64,000 bases of DNA, from assembly GCA_027491155.1 (NCBI GenBank), contig JAIXWR010000042.1:62001-126000 (forward strand). Reading direction: 5' to 3'. The translations under genes were made by a program, and so were the position numbers. The DNA comes from Verrucomicrobiaceae bacterium. Lineage in GTDB: Bacteria > Verrucomicrobiota > Verrucomicrobiia > Verrucomicrobiales > Akkermansiaceae. Under the pieces are notes generated by a model. That model had not been told where the DNA came from and did no database searches. It was given only the letters and a program-made list of their open reading frames with translations. Every line of letters begins with the position of its first letter. Positions within the stretch are counted from its first letter, which is position 1. This document shows positions 49,914-58,876 of the stretch, piece by piece.

Positions 49914-50118
49914 GGCGGGGGAAATCTGCCGCCGGGGGGCGTCGCGGGCCAGCGGATTTCCGGGCCGGGTGGATGGGGCGGTGCCGGAGTCCGCCCCGAC
50001 GAATCGCTGGACAGGTCGGCGGAACCGGCGGACAAGTCGAAGTCGGCCATCGCGGCGACCCCCGATGTCAGGCTTGACGGCGGGCCGAGCGGCGCTTGGG
50101 TTCCGCCTTCCCCATTCC

Positions 50119-50937
50119 ATGCGCTCCTGCCTCATCGTCCTCGGACTTTTCGTCCTCGCCATCGCCCTGCGCTCCGCGCGCAAGGCCCTGTGGCGGAAGC
50201 TGGGCGCGCTGGTCTTCCTGGTGGCGAGCTTCATGGCCTTTTACTACATGACCGGGCGCTGGTGGGGCGGGCTGATCGGGGTGGTGATGTGGTTTTTCCT
50301 CCCCTGGGTGGAGCTGCTGACCCGGATCCGCCGGATGCGGCTGCCGATGGAGAACCGCCTGCGCTCCCGGAACGCCCCCGACCCCTCGTTTTTCCCGAAT
50401 GCCGTCGAGGCCGCCGCGGCGATGGAGGAGGCGGGCTTCGAGCACGTGGACGACTGCGGCTGGGAATGGGGCGGGATGAAGCAGCACTTCCGGCTGTTCT
50501 GGCATCCGGAAGAACGGGCGGTCAGCGCCGTCTGCCTGTGCGAGCAGGGCGACGTCGCCTTCGCGTTCATCTCGGTGACTTCCCGCGACAAGGCCGGGCG
50601 GCTGTGGCGGACGACCAATTTCCCGTTCTCCGCCACCCTGAAGTGCCCGCCGCAGATGCGTTGGAATCACGTGCCCTGCGAGCGGAACTGCTTCCATCAG
50701 ATCCTCGGCGACCACCATTCGTTTCTCCGCAAACTGAAGATCGAGCCGGACAGCCTGCGGGTGCCGGACCCGGATGAGATCGAAAGTTCGATCGAGGCCG
50801 AGATGAAGTCCCAGATCCGCCACAACCTCGAGGCCGGGATCATCCGGGAGACCGGAAGCGGTCATTTCGAATACACCTTCCGCGGCCTGCTGTTCCTGTG
50901 GGGGCAGTTCGTGAAGGACATGGTGCGGCTGTGCTGA
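50119..50937 (+). CDS. Membrane protein of unknown function
   Basis: From the ATG at 50119 the 272-residue protein has two N-terminal TM helices (SCLIVLGLFVLAIAL and LGALVFLVASFMAFYYM with a third hydrophobic run GLIGVVMWFFLPWVELL). A soluble domain follows with CGWEWGGMKQHFRLFWHP and PCERNCFHQILGDHH. It resembles no family I can name. It is 49 nt upstream of the rhomboid gene, same strand. Confidence 0.75.
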   Translation: MRSCLIVLGLFVLAIALRSARKALWRKLGALVFLVASFMAFYYMTGRWWGGLIGVVMWFFLPWVELLTRIRRMRLPMENRLRSRNAPDPSFFPNAVEAAAAMEEAGFEHVDDCGWEWGGMKQHFRLFWHPEERAVSAVCLCEQGDVAFAFISVTSRDKAGRLWRTTNFPFSATLKCPPQMRWNHVPCERNCFHQILGDHHSFLRKLKIEPDSLRVPDPDEIESSIEAEMKSQIRHNLEAGIIRETGSGHFEYTFRGLLFLWGQFVKDMVRLC

Positions 50938-50986
50938 GCGCCAGATTTCCATCGACGGCCCGGCACGGGTCCGGCGGAATCGTGGC

Positions 50987-51745
50987 GTGATTTTTCCGAT
51001 CAGCGACGACGACCGCCACCTGCTGCGCCCGGCCTACGTGAGCATCGGGCTGGTGGTGATGAACGTGCTCCTGTTCCTGTGGCAGCAGCTTCATCCGGAG
51101 TTCACCTACGGCTGGAGCGTGATCCCGCGGGAGATCAGCACCGGGCAGGACCTGGTGGGAAAAGTGGTGCTGCCATCCGGCGTGCTGCAATTGCTGGAGA
51201 GCCCCAGCCCGGTTTATCTGACGATCTTTTCGGCGATGTTCATGCACGGCGACCTGATGCACCTCGGGGGCAACCTGCTTTACCTGTGGATCTTCGGCGA
51301 CAACGTGGAGCACCGCTTCGGCGGGCTGAAGTTCCTCGCCTTCTATTTGGTCAGCGGGATCGTGGCGACCTTCGCGCAGGTGGCGATGAATCCGCAGGGG
51401 CTGATCCCGAACCTCGGGGCGTCGGGCGCGATTTCCGGCGTGCTGGGGGCTTATCTGGTGCTCTTCCCGCGGAACAAGGTGAACGCGATTTTCTTCTTCC
51501 GGCTGGTCTCGGTGCCGGCGGTGGTGGTGCTCGGGATGTGGGGCTTGATGCAGTTCGTCAGCGGGGCGGGCGAGTATTCGGCCGGTGGTGAAGAGCGCGG
51601 CGGGGTAGCCTATGCGGCGCACATCGGCGGCTTCGTGGCGGGGCTGGCGATGGGGCTGTTCGCGCGGATGACGATGAAGACGGAGCCCGACTCGGTGTTC
51701 CGGCGGCAGTACGAGCGGGACCCGAGGGTGCGGCGGTATTGGTGA
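50987..51745 (+). CDS. Rhomboid-family intramembrane serine protease
   Basis: The 252-residue protein begins with GTG at 50987. It has the rhomboid core: HGDLMHLGGNLLYLWIFGDN on TM2, the active-site Ser146 in GASGAISG and the catalytic His212 in YAAHIGGFVAGL, with a six-TM topology. It should cleave TM segments of membrane proteins. Confidence 0.92.
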   Translation: MIFPISDDDRHLLRPAYVSIGLVVMNVLLFLWQQLHPEFTYGWSVIPREISTGQDLVGKVVLPSGVLQLLESPSPVYLTIFSAMFMHGDLMHLGGNLLYLWIFGDNVEHRFGGLKFLAFYLVSGIVATFAQVAMNPQGLIPNLGASGAISGVLGAYLVLFPRNKVNAIFFFRLVSVPAVVVLGMWGLMQFVSGAGEYSAGGEERGGVAYAAHIGGFVAGLAMGLFARMTMKTEPDSVFRRQYERDPRVRRYW

Positions 51746-51758
51746 GATTTTTTTGGAG

Positions 51759-51894
51759 TGCGACGGCACGACGTCGCTGTCGCTGGGGGTGAAGACCTTC
51801 CCACCTGCTTGCTTGGGGCGGAAATGGAAGGCGGTTCGCGGCCGTTCCAGAGGAGGCGCCGCTCTCCAAGCCAAAGCGACGTCGTGCCGTCGCA
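51759..51894. repeat. 136-nt intergenic element with 20-bp perfect inverted ends
   Basis: The ends are TGCGACGGCACGACGTCGCT (51759-51778) and its exact complement (51875-51894). The interior has a second complementary tract. It lies between the rhomboid and vsr genes, has no coding potential, and looks like a miniature dispersed repeat. Confidence 0.8.
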
Positions 51895-51900
51895 CACACG

Positions 51901-52365
51901 TCACTCCTCCGCCACCTTGGCGACGGACTTGCGGGGCTTTCCTTCGATCAGCACCGGGAGGCGGGCTTCGAGCCAGTCGCGGGCGCCGCGGGTTTTCACC
52001 GCGCAGGCCCAGAGGGTGACGACGTGCCAGCCGAGGCAGTGGAGTTCGTTCGCGACCCGGGCGTCGCGGGCGCGGTTGCCCTCGATCTTGGCGGTCCACC
52101 AGTCGGTGCGGGACTTCGGCATCTTGAAGTCCGGGCAGCCCGCGTGGCCGTGCCAGAAGCAGCCGTGGACGAAGACGACCACGCGGTGCTTCGGCAGGAC
52201 GAGATCCGGCCGGCCGGGCAGCGACTTGTTTTTCGGGCCGCGCACGGTGAAGCGGTAGCCGAGGCGGTGGAGCATCGAGCGCACCTGCAGCTCCGGCTTG
52301 GTGTCGCTGCCGCGGATCCGCGACATGACCTCGGAGCGCTTTTCCGCGGACCAGATGTCGGTCAT
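51901..52365 (-). CDS. vsr: Very short patch repair endonuclease
   Basis: From the ATG at 52365 the 154-residue protein has the Vsr signature: SRIRGSDTKPELQVRSMLHR, PGRPDLVLPKHRVVVFVHGC and FWHGHAGC. Asp54 and the His67/His72 pair are the active-site equivalents of E. coli Asp51, His64 and His69. It nicks T-G mismatches arising from 5-methylcytosine deamination. No cytosine methyltransferase gene is adjacent in this window. Confidence 0.95.
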   Translation of the reverse strand: MTDIWSAEKRSEVMSRIRGSDTKPELQVRSMLHRLGYRFTVRGPKNKSLPGRPDLVLPKHRVVVFVHGCFWHGHAGCPDFKMPKSRTDWWTAKIEGNRARDARVANELHCLGWHVVTLWACAVKTRGARDWLEARLPVLIEGKPRKSVAKVAEE

Positions 52366-52449
52366 GGCCGCACTAGGGCGGAGACGGAAGCCGGGAGCAA
52401 GCCGCGACTTTCGCTGGCCCCGGCGGTTTTTCCCTGACAGTTTCCGAGC

Positions 52450-53106
52450 ATGAATCTCCTGCCATCCTCGCGCCGCCGCTTCCTGCAGAACTTCACGCTG
52501 GGGGCCGCCGGCCTCTGGGTGCCGGGGGCTTTCGCCGAAGCCCTCTCGCTGACGCCGAAGCAGACCGAAGGGCCGTTTTATCCGGTCGATCTCCCGCTGG
52601 ACACCGACAACGACCTGATCGTCCTCAACGACGGCCTGACGCCCGCCGTGGGGCAGATCACCCACCTCAGCGGCCGGGTGACCGATGCCAAGGGCGAGCC
52701 GATCCGCAACGCGCTGGTGGAGATCTGGCAGGTCGATCACCACGGCGTCTATCTCCACAAGGGCAGCGCGGGGGCCGACAAGCGCGACAAGAATTTCCAA
52801 GGCTTCGGCCGCTTCCTCACCGGCGCCACGGGCGAGTACTACTTCCGCACCATCAAGCCGGTGGCCTATCCCGGCCGCACGCCTCACATCCACGTCGCGG
52901 TGAAAATGAAGGGCCGCGAGAAGTGGACGACGCAGTGCTACATCAAGGGCGAGAAGCAGAACGAGAGCGACATGGTGATCCGCGGGATCAAGGACGAGAA
53001 GCAGCGCGCGGCGGTGATCGTCGACTTCGCCCCGCTGCCCGGCAGCAAGGCCGGCGAACTGGCGGCACGCTTCGACATCGTCATGGGATTCACTCCCATG
53101 GACTAA
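52450..53106 (+). CDS. Exported intradiol ring-cleavage dioxygenase
   Basis: The 218-residue protein starts with a Tat-like signal (SRRRFLQNFTLGAAGLWVPG). It then has the intradiol dioxygenase pattern: TEGPFYP at the start of the domain, SGRVTDAKGEPIRNALVEIW, and the Fe(III) ligands Tyr101, Tyr140, His146 and His148 (VAYPGRTPHIHV). It would cleave catechol-like diols, here outside the cytoplasm. A lone secreted enzyme of this family suggests processing of polyphenolic material rather than a full beta-ketoadipate pathway. Confidence 0.9.
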   Translation: MNLLPSSRRRFLQNFTLGAAGLWVPGAFAEALSLTPKQTEGPFYPVDLPLDTDNDLIVLNDGLTPAVGQITHLSGRVTDAKGEPIRNALVEIWQVDHHGVYLHKGSAGADKRDKNFQGFGRFLTGATGEYYFRTIKPVAYPGRTPHIHVAVKMKGREKWTTQCYIKGEKQNESDMVIRGIKDEKQRAAVIVDFAPLPGSKAGELAARFDIVMGFTPMD

Positions 53107-53135
53107 GGGGTTTGCTCCCGTGGCCGGTATCCGGC

Positions 53136-54014
53136 ATGCTTTGCCCCGTGAGACGACTCGCTTTGCTCTTCCTCGCTTTTCTGGCCAGCGCCGCGGCCCA
53201 GGAGCTCAAGGAAATCCGCGGCTGCCGCCATGTGCCGACCGATTGGGCGGACGGCGACAGCTTCCAGATCGCGATGCCCGACGGCAAGGCGCTGACGGTC
53301 CGGCTTTACGGCGCGGACTGCATCGAGTGGCACGTCACCGATGAAAGCGACGCGCGGCGGCTGAGGGAACAGCGGCGCTATTTCGGCATTTCCGGGCCGG
53401 CCGGGAAGTCGGCGGAATCGATCCGGCAGGCCAAGGATTTCGGCAAGGCGGCGGCGGAAGAGACGGCGCGGGCGCTGGCGAAGCCCTTCACGATCCACAC
53501 CACCTTCGCCGATGCCCGGGGCGACGGGAAATACCAGCGGGTTTATGCCTTCGTGACCACCGCGGAGGGCGAGGACCTCAGCGCGCGGCTGGTGAAGCTG
53601 GGCCTGGCCCGGGCTTTCGGCGTGTATCGGGCAACTGCGGACGGGGTATCGAAGGAGGAGCTGGAAGAACGCTTCGACGATCTGGAGCTGCAAGCCGCTC
53701 GGCTCGGCAAGGGCATCTGGGCGAAGACCGATTGGAACGCATTGCCCGACGAACGGCGGGCGCAGCGGGAAGAGGAAGCCGAGCTGGCCGAAGCGCAGGG
53801 CGCGGCCAAGCTGCCCGCCGGCGTGAAGATCGACCCGAACACCGCGGCGCGCGACGAGCTGATGCGGCTGCCGGGGATCGGGGAAAAGACCGCGAACCTG
53901 ATCATCGGCGGCCGTCCCTACCGGACCCTCGCGGATTTGGACCGGATCGACGGCATCGGCGAGGCCACCTTGAAGCGGCTGAAGCCGTTCCTGGTCTTCA
54001 ACAAGGCACCTTGA
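53136..54014 (+). CDS. Exported SNase-like nuclease with C-terminal helix-hairpin-helix
   Basis: The 292-residue protein (or GTG at 53148, equally good) has a signal peptide (ALLFLAFLASAAAQ). A thermonuclease-like domain follows (VRLYGADCIEW, GKYQRVYAFVT, LSARLVKLGLARAFG). A ComEA-type HhH module ends it (IDPNTAARDELMRLPGIGEK, IDGIGEATLKRLKPF). The combination is a DNA-binding secreted nuclease, possibly for DNA turnover or uptake. The Arg of VRLYGAD and the YQR motif are consistent with the SNase active site, though it diverges. Confidence 0.82.
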   Translation: MLCPVRRLALLFLAFLASAAAQELKEIRGCRHVPTDWADGDSFQIAMPDGKALTVRLYGADCIEWHVTDESDARRLREQRRYFGISGPAGKSAESIRQAKDFGKAAAEETARALAKPFTIHTTFADARGDGKYQRVYAFVTTAEGEDLSARLVKLGLARAFGVYRATADGVSKEELEERFDDLELQAARLGKGIWAKTDWNALPDERRAQREEEAELAEAQGAAKLPAGVKIDPNTAARDELMRLPGIGEKTANLIIGGRPYRTLADLDRIDGIGEATLKRLKPFLVFNKAP

Positions 54015-54023
54015 GGCACGCTT

Positions 54024-54932
54024 TCAGCGCAGCTCCCAGTGCTCCTCCCGATCTTCCGCCGAGCGGGGCTCGAGGTGGGAGATGACGCGCACGTCCTGGC
54101 CGATCGTGGCGGCCACGCGGCCTTCGAGTTCGGTCGCCACCTCGTGGGCGTCGAGCAGGCCGGCATCGTCGGGGAAAACCAGGTGGAATTCGATCCAGTG
54201 GGTGCGCCCCGAGTGGCGGTGCCGGAGGTTGTGGTAGGAAAGCCCGCGGGCCGTGCATTCGGCATCCAGCGTTTCGCGGAGTTCCTTTTCCACCGCCAGA
54301 TCCGCCTGGTCCATCAGCCCGCCCAGGCTTTCGCGCATCAGCCGGAAGCCGGTCCACAGCAGCTTGCCGGCCGCCAGCACGGCGAAGATCGGATCCCACC
54401 ACCGCCAGCCGGTGAAGTGCACCAGCGCGAGGGCCGCGAGCACGCCGCCGCTGGTCCAGACATCGGCCAGGACGTGCTCGCCATTGGCCCGCAGCACGGC
54501 GGAATGGCGCCTTTTCCCCACCCGCAGCAGGGCGAGGCCGAGCACCAGATTCACCGCGGCGGCCGCGGCGGTGAGGATCATGCCGACGCCGAGGCTGGCG
54601 ATCTCCGCGCCGACCAGCATCTGGCGGCCGGTCTCGTACACGATCAGCAGGGCGGCGGCGCTGATCATCGCGCCTTCGAAGCCCGACGAGACGAAGGCCA
54701 CCTTGTCGTGGCCGAAGTGGTGGGTGTCGTCGGACGGCTTGTGCGCCAGCCGCAGCGCCCATGCCGCGAAGGCCACGGCCAGCACGTGGGTGACGGACTC
54801 GGCGGCGTCGGAGTAAATGGCCGATGAGCCGGTGATCGCCGCCGCGAAGATCTTGGCGAAGAGCAGTAGCACGGCGACGGCCAGCGAGAGGTTCATCACC
54901 TTCGCCTGGTCGTCGGAGAGCCTCGCGTTCAC
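54024..54932 (-). CDS. Cation diffusion facilitator transporter
   Basis: The CDF protein has six TM segments with the metal-site motifs SDAAESVTHV in TM2 and an HHFGHDKVAF turn, a His/Asp pair in TM5 (LADVWTSGG), and a C-terminal cytoplasmic ferredoxin-like domain (HSGRTHWIEFHLVFPDD). It would export Zn2+, Fe2+, Mn2+ or similar. I take GTG at 54932 as the start; the frame is open further. It is convergent with the SNase gene. Confidence 0.9.
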   Translation of the reverse strand: MNARLSDDQAKVMNLSLAVAVLLLFAKIFAAAITGSSAIYSDAAESVTHVLAVAFAAWALRLAHKPSDDTHHFGHDKVAFVSSGFEGAMISAAALLIVYETGRQMLVGAEIASLGVGMILTAAAAAVNLVLGLALLRVGKRRHSAVLRANGEHVLADVWTSGGVLAALALVHFTGWRWWDPIFAVLAAGKLLWTGFRLMRESLGGLMDQADLAVEKELRETLDAECTARGLSYHNLRHRHSGRTHWIEFHLVFPDDAGLLDAHEVATELEGRVAATIGQDVRVISHLEPRSAEDREEHWELR

Positions 54933-55027
54933 GGCGAAAGGCGATGCCTTTTCACGGGGCCCTGCAACCTTCGAAATAATCCTTCGCCGCGGGCCGTACA
55001 AGTGATTGATTCCGTTCGATCCGAGTG

Positions 55028-55825
55028 ATGAGGCGTTGCCTAACAATCTTAGCCTTGGCAGGACTTTTATGCGCCGTCTGCTGGGTCTTCCGCGCCCGTT
55101 TGACGGAGGCATGGGTCGCGGTGCAGCGGCCCTTGGCGACGGTCGCCGGGCCCGCGGGTCCCAAGCCGGAGCCGGCGCGTTATGCGACCTTGAAGAAGGA
55201 GGTCGAGCGCTGGCGGAAGGATTTCGCGAAGCGCCACGCCGCGGCCCGCACCGCGGCGGAAAAGGACCGGGTGCTGGAGGAGAGCGGCCGCTTCCTCGAC
55301 ACCGTGCTGCCGGAAATGATGCGCTGCTGGCTGGGCACGAAGTGGGATTTCAACGGAACCAGCGAGGTCCCGGGCGAAGGCAGCGTGGCCTGCGGATACT
55401 TCGTCGCCACGGTGATGAGGGATGCCGGGTTCCGGGTCGACCGCTACAAGCTGGCGCGCCAGCCGTCGCAGAACATCCTGCGCAGCTTCCTGCCGCGCGA
55501 GGCGATGTCGCTGAAGGTCGGCGTGCCCTACGAGCGCTATGCCGAGGATCTGGAAAAGGCCGCGCCGGGGATCCGGATCGTCGGGCTGGACAGCCACGTC
55601 GCCTTCCTGGTCACCGGGCCGGACGGCTTCCGTTTCATCCACTCGTCGGGCTCGAAGCCGTGGTGCGTGGTCGATGAAGGCCGGCAGGACGCGGAGGTGC
55701 TGCGCCGGTCGAACTACCGGGTCGAGGGTCTGCTGACGAAGGACAAGGCCCTGCTGCGCCGCTGGCTGGCCGGGGAAAAGATCGCCGTCCAGGGAGACGC
55801 CTCCGCCACGGCGGCCCGGCGGTGA
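55028..55825 (+). CDS. Exported putative cysteine peptidase (NlpC/P60-like)
   Basis: The ATG at 55028 follows an in-frame GTG at 55025. The 265-residue protein has a signal/TM segment (CLTILALAGLLCAVCWVF) and a helical linker. An NlpC/P60- or CHAP-like pattern follows: SVACGYFVATVMRDAGF with Cys122 as likely nucleophile, and GLDSHVAFLVTG with His190. HSSG and a Trp/Cys turn (KPWCVVDEG) follow. The similarity is weak, so peptidoglycan peptidase activity is only likely. Confidence 0.6.
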   Translation: MRRCLTILALAGLLCAVCWVFRARLTEAWVAVQRPLATVAGPAGPKPEPARYATLKKEVERWRKDFAKRHAAARTAAEKDRVLEESGRFLDTVLPEMMRCWLGTKWDFNGTSEVPGEGSVACGYFVATVMRDAGFRVDRYKLARQPSQNILRSFLPREAMSLKVGVPYERYAEDLEKAAPGIRIVGLDSHVAFLVTGPDGFRFIHSSGSKPWCVVDEGRQDAEVLRRSNYRVEGLLTKDKALLRRWLAGEKIAVQGDASATAARR

Positions 55826-55875
55826 AGCGGATGCCTGGTCGCACGGTTCATTCAGCGTCCCAAAGGGACCGCATT

Positions 55876-56059
55876 CCAAAGCCCGGGGTTGCGAGGTACG
55901 AGCTACCCCGGGGTGAGCGGACCCATCTTGCTACGCCAACGGCGTTGTGGGGATTCGGTGCCCGCAACACCTTCGCGGCCGTCCCCGTGCGCAACCTCTT
56001 CGAGGTAGTCTCTCCTTGACGCGAAAACCCGGGGTAGCTTCCGCAACCCCGGGCTTTGG
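55876..56059. repeat. 184-nt intergenic element with 18-bp perfect inverted ends
   Basis: CCAAAGCCCGGGGTTGCG (55876-55893) and its exact complement (56042-56059) flank a GC-rich interior that contains a second ACCCCGGGGT-type tract. The element lies in the 288-nt gap between the peptidase-like gene and the TPR gene. It has no coding potential. Confidence 0.75.
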
Positions 56060-56113
56060 GAAGAAGTCCCCTCGGGACATCAAGCCGATCGTGACCTCCG
56101 GTCGAGGGAAGGC

Positions 56114-57001
56114 CTAGACCGCGGCCGCGCCTTGAAGGCGGGACGCGATGGCATCCGCGGCGGCGAAGTCCCCCTCCTCGCGGAGGAAGGCGCAGTAGTT
56201 TTCGGCCACGGCTTCGAGGTCCTCGGAATACTCGATCCCCAGCACCTCGAAGGCATCGAGCGCCTTTTCGAAGTGACGGCGCGCCATGGCGGTTTCGCCG
56301 GTGGCGAGCAGGGCGAGCGCCAGGTTGTTGTGGGATTGGGCGGTGTCCGGATGCGCTTCCCCGAAGAGCTTGCGGCGGGCGTCGAGCGCCATCATGTGCA
56401 TTTCCCGGGCCTGCTCGTAGAAGCCGGAGCTCTGGTAAAGGGCACCGATGTTGTTCGACACGGCGGCGGTTTCCTCGTGGTCCGGGCCGAGCTCGGTGTG
56501 GAGGATCTGCAGCGCCCGAAGGAAGTGGGCTTCAGCGCCTTCGATGTCGCCGGCGGCCTTCTTCAGGTAGGCGAGGTTGTTAGAGAGAGTCGCGATGTCG
56601 AGCGAGGCCGGCGGTTCGGCCGCTTCGAAGTAATGGACCGCCTGCTGCCAGAGTTCGGCCGCGCGCTCGGAATTGCCGAGCTGGTCGTGCACCGCGCCGT
56701 AGCCGGCGAAGAGGCGGCCGAGCTGGGCGAGGCGGTCCGGGCGGTTTTCCAGCTGGTCGATCGCCTGCTTGTAGTCGTCCCGGGCCTCGTCGAGGTGGCC
56801 GAGCTGGCGGTAGACGTTCGCCCGGACTTCCAGGGAACTGGCGAATTCGTCGATGCTGCCGAGGTCCTCGCTCAGCATCTGCTGGGCCTTCAGGACGGCG
56901 GCATTGGCGGCGTGGAGGGCCTCGTCGAGATCGCCGAGGGCGACTTGTTCTTCGACGCGGCCCCGGAGAATCTGGATGAGTGTGCTAGTTGGTGAGTCCA
57001 T
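56114..57001 (-). CDS. Tetratricopeptide-repeat protein
   Basis: The 295-residue cytoplasmic protein consists almost wholly of TPR units, for example LGHLDEARDDYKQAIDQLEN, NNLAYLKKAAGDIEGAEAHF, NNIGALYQSSGFYEQAREMH and NNLALALLATGETAMARRHF. The longer 42-residue spacing is typical of kinesin-light-chain-like TPRs (TPR_10/12). It is a scaffold for protein contacts; the partner is unknown. Confidence 0.87.
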   Translation of the reverse strand: MDSPTSTLIQILRGRVEEQVALGDLDEALHAANAAVLKAQQMLSEDLGSIDEFASSLEVRANVYRQLGHLDEARDDYKQAIDQLENRPDRLAQLGRLFAGYGAVHDQLGNSERAAELWQQAVHYFEAAEPPASLDIATLSNNLAYLKKAAGDIEGAEAHFLRALQILHTELGPDHEETAAVSNNIGALYQSSGFYEQAREMHMMALDARRKLFGEAHPDTAQSHNNLALALLATGETAMARRHFEKALDAFEVLGIEYSEDLEAVAENYCAFLREEGDFAAADAIASRLQGAAAV

Positions 57002-57034
57002 GGCTTGTATTTACTTTAAATCACGGGATGCGGT

Positions 57035-57589
57035 TCATGCAACGGGGAAATCCGGGCTCGGGGAAAGACGTTCGAGCAGCTGGGCGCGCTGCGGCGGCAG
57101 CCCGCCGAGGCTCTCCCGCAGCGCCGGAGCCGCCTGCCGGCGCTCCTGGGAAATCCCCAGAAGCTTCGCGAGTTCCTGCTCGAAATGCGTCAGCGCGCGG
57201 ACCGAGGCGCCCTGGGCCGCGACGTGGTCCAGCGCCCGCCGCAGAAGGCCGGCGATCTCCGGCTCGGGGTGATCGCGCTCGACCGCCTGCTCCAAAAGAC
57301 GGCAGCAATAGCCTGACAAAAGCATTGCATTGTAATCACCGCGGATCGCTTCCCGGGTCGCGGTGACGGACACCTCGCGCAGCCCGTGGAGTTCCCCGCC
57401 GCGGGCCTTGGCCCAGGTGATCTCGGCGTCGAAAAAGAGGTCGAGCTTGCCGGCGAAGGGGCTTTTGGGGCTGCGGGCCCCCTTGGCCACGGTCTTGATC
57501 AGGCCGTGCCCGGCCGTGAACCAGTGGACGATCCAACTGGTGTCGGTCAGCTTGGTCAGCCGGATCAGGGTGCCGTGGCAGTGTTCCAT
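57035..57589 (-). CDS. recO: DNA repair protein RecO
   Basis: The 184-residue protein begins with the RecO OB-fold pattern (GTLIRLTKLTDTSWIVHWFT, LIKTVAKGARSPKSPFAGKL, DLFFDAEITW) and a helical C-terminal domain (LLSGYCCRLLEQAVERDHPE, ALTHFEQELAKLLG). It is shorter than E. coli RecO (242 aa) and lacks a zinc-binding Cys set. RecO loads RecA with RecR. Confidence 0.87.
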   Translation of the reverse strand: MEHCHGTLIRLTKLTDTSWIVHWFTAGHGLIKTVAKGARSPKSPFAGKLDLFFDAEITWAKARGGELHGLREVSVTATREAIRGDYNAMLLSGYCCRLLEQAVERDHPEPEIAGLLRRALDHVAAQGASVRALTHFEQELAKLLGISQERRQAAPALRESLGGLPPQRAQLLERLSPSPDFPVA

Positions 57590-57663
57590 CGCTTCAGGAA
57601 AGGGTAACCCGCGGAACGGCCGAACGTTTCAGGAAGGGAGGATTCGCGGAGGAATTGGCGCAA

Positions 57664-58734
57664 TCAGAAGAGGCTGTCCTTTTCGCCTTCGGCGGCGAGC
57701 AGCGGCGGCGGGGCCTCGAAGTGAAGCAGGGGCTCGACCAGGTTGGCGGGCAAGGGGAACTGTTTTTCGTAGATCCCCGGTGCCAGCTCGTTGGCCTGGG
57801 TGTAGGCGTCCTTCATCATCTCCAGCTTGGCGTCTAGGTTGTCGACGTAGTGCAGGGCGATCGCCTCCGGCGTCCGCGGCAGGGTGGGCGAGCCGAACTG
57901 GTATTCGCCGTGATGGCTGGCGACCAGATGAAGCAGGTGGAGGCGGACGGTTTCGCTGGCCGGTTCCAGGGTCAGCCAGCCTTTCGCCTTCGGGCCTTCG
58001 GCGACGTCGCGCCAGAGCTTGTTGACCAGCTCGATGCCCAGCGGGATGTGGCCGAGCATTTCGCCGTGGAGCGAGTAGCCCTGCGCGAAGCCTTTCTCGC
58101 CATACTGGTTTTCCCAAAGCTTGCCGCAGTCGTGGAAAAGCACGCCGGCCAGCATCAGGTCGCGGTGGAGATACGGGTAAACGCCGCAGATCGCATCGGC
58201 CGAGCGCATCATTTGGGCGACGTGCTCCACCAGTCCGCCGCGGCGGGCGTGGTGGTTGCGGCGCGCGGCGGCGGCGCGGCGGAACTTCGTGCCGAGGTCG
58301 GTCAGGAAATGGTCGGCCAGCGCGTGGAGGCGCGGGTCTTTGATCGACGCGCAGTAGGTGCGGATGCTCTCCCAATCGCGCCGCTGCTTTTCCGCGGTGG
58401 CCGCGTCGCCGGCGTAGAAGGCATCGAGCGCGTCGCCGTCGAGCCGTTCCCATGCGACGCCCGCGGCGTTGAGGCCGTACTGGTTCTGCGTCCACTCGGC
58501 ATCGAGCCGGACCACCGTGCCGTCGGGCATTCCCTGGGCGGCTTCGAACAGCGGGGCGTCGGACCAGGCGTTCAGGTTGAAGCTGCCGGTGGCGTCGGCA
58601 AAGGTCAGCACCAGGTAGGGCTTGCCGCCCTTGGTCTGGCGGTGGCTGCGCGACTGGAGCTCGCAGTCCACGGCGGCGGCGATGGCCTGCTCGCCGGCTT
58701 GTTCCTTGAGGGAGGAAATGGTCAGGAAGTTCAC
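57664..58734 (-). CDS. YhaM-like OB-HD 3'-5' exoribonuclease
   Basis: The 356-residue protein has an N-terminal OB fold (SRSHRQTKGGKPYLVLTFAD, FNLNAWSDAPLF) and an HD domain: HHARRGGLVEHVAQMMRSAD, AGVLFHDCGKLWE, with later His and Asp residues in HHGEYQFGSP and YVDNLDAKLEMM. The order and the terminal HYVDNLDAK motif are typical of YhaM/CbpA-type nucleases. It probably trims RNA or short DNA. Confidence 0.88.
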   Translation of the reverse strand: MNFLTISSLKEQAGEQAIAAAVDCELQSRSHRQTKGGKPYLVLTFADATGSFNLNAWSDAPLFEAAQGMPDGTVVRLDAEWTQNQYGLNAAGVAWERLDGDALDAFYAGDAATAEKQRRDWESIRTYCASIKDPRLHALADHFLTDLGTKFRRAAAARRNHHARRGGLVEHVAQMMRSADAICGVYPYLHRDLMLAGVLFHDCGKLWENQYGEKGFAQGYSLHGEMLGHIPLGIELVNKLWRDVAEGPKAKGWLTLEPASETVRLHLLHLVASHHGEYQFGSPTLPRTPEAIALHYVDNLDAKLEMMKDAYTQANELAPGIYEKQFPLPANLVEPLLHFEAPPPLLAAEGEKDSLF

Positions 58735-58876
58735 CGCGGAAGCATCGCCGGATCGCGGCGGCTGTCACGAACGGATGAGGTGAAGGGAATCGGGCTGCTC
58801 TCCGGCACGGCGTCGCCCGGATCTTGCCGGAGCAGCGGTCGCGTCGAAGGATGGGTGGTGAGCCGGAACCACAGCA

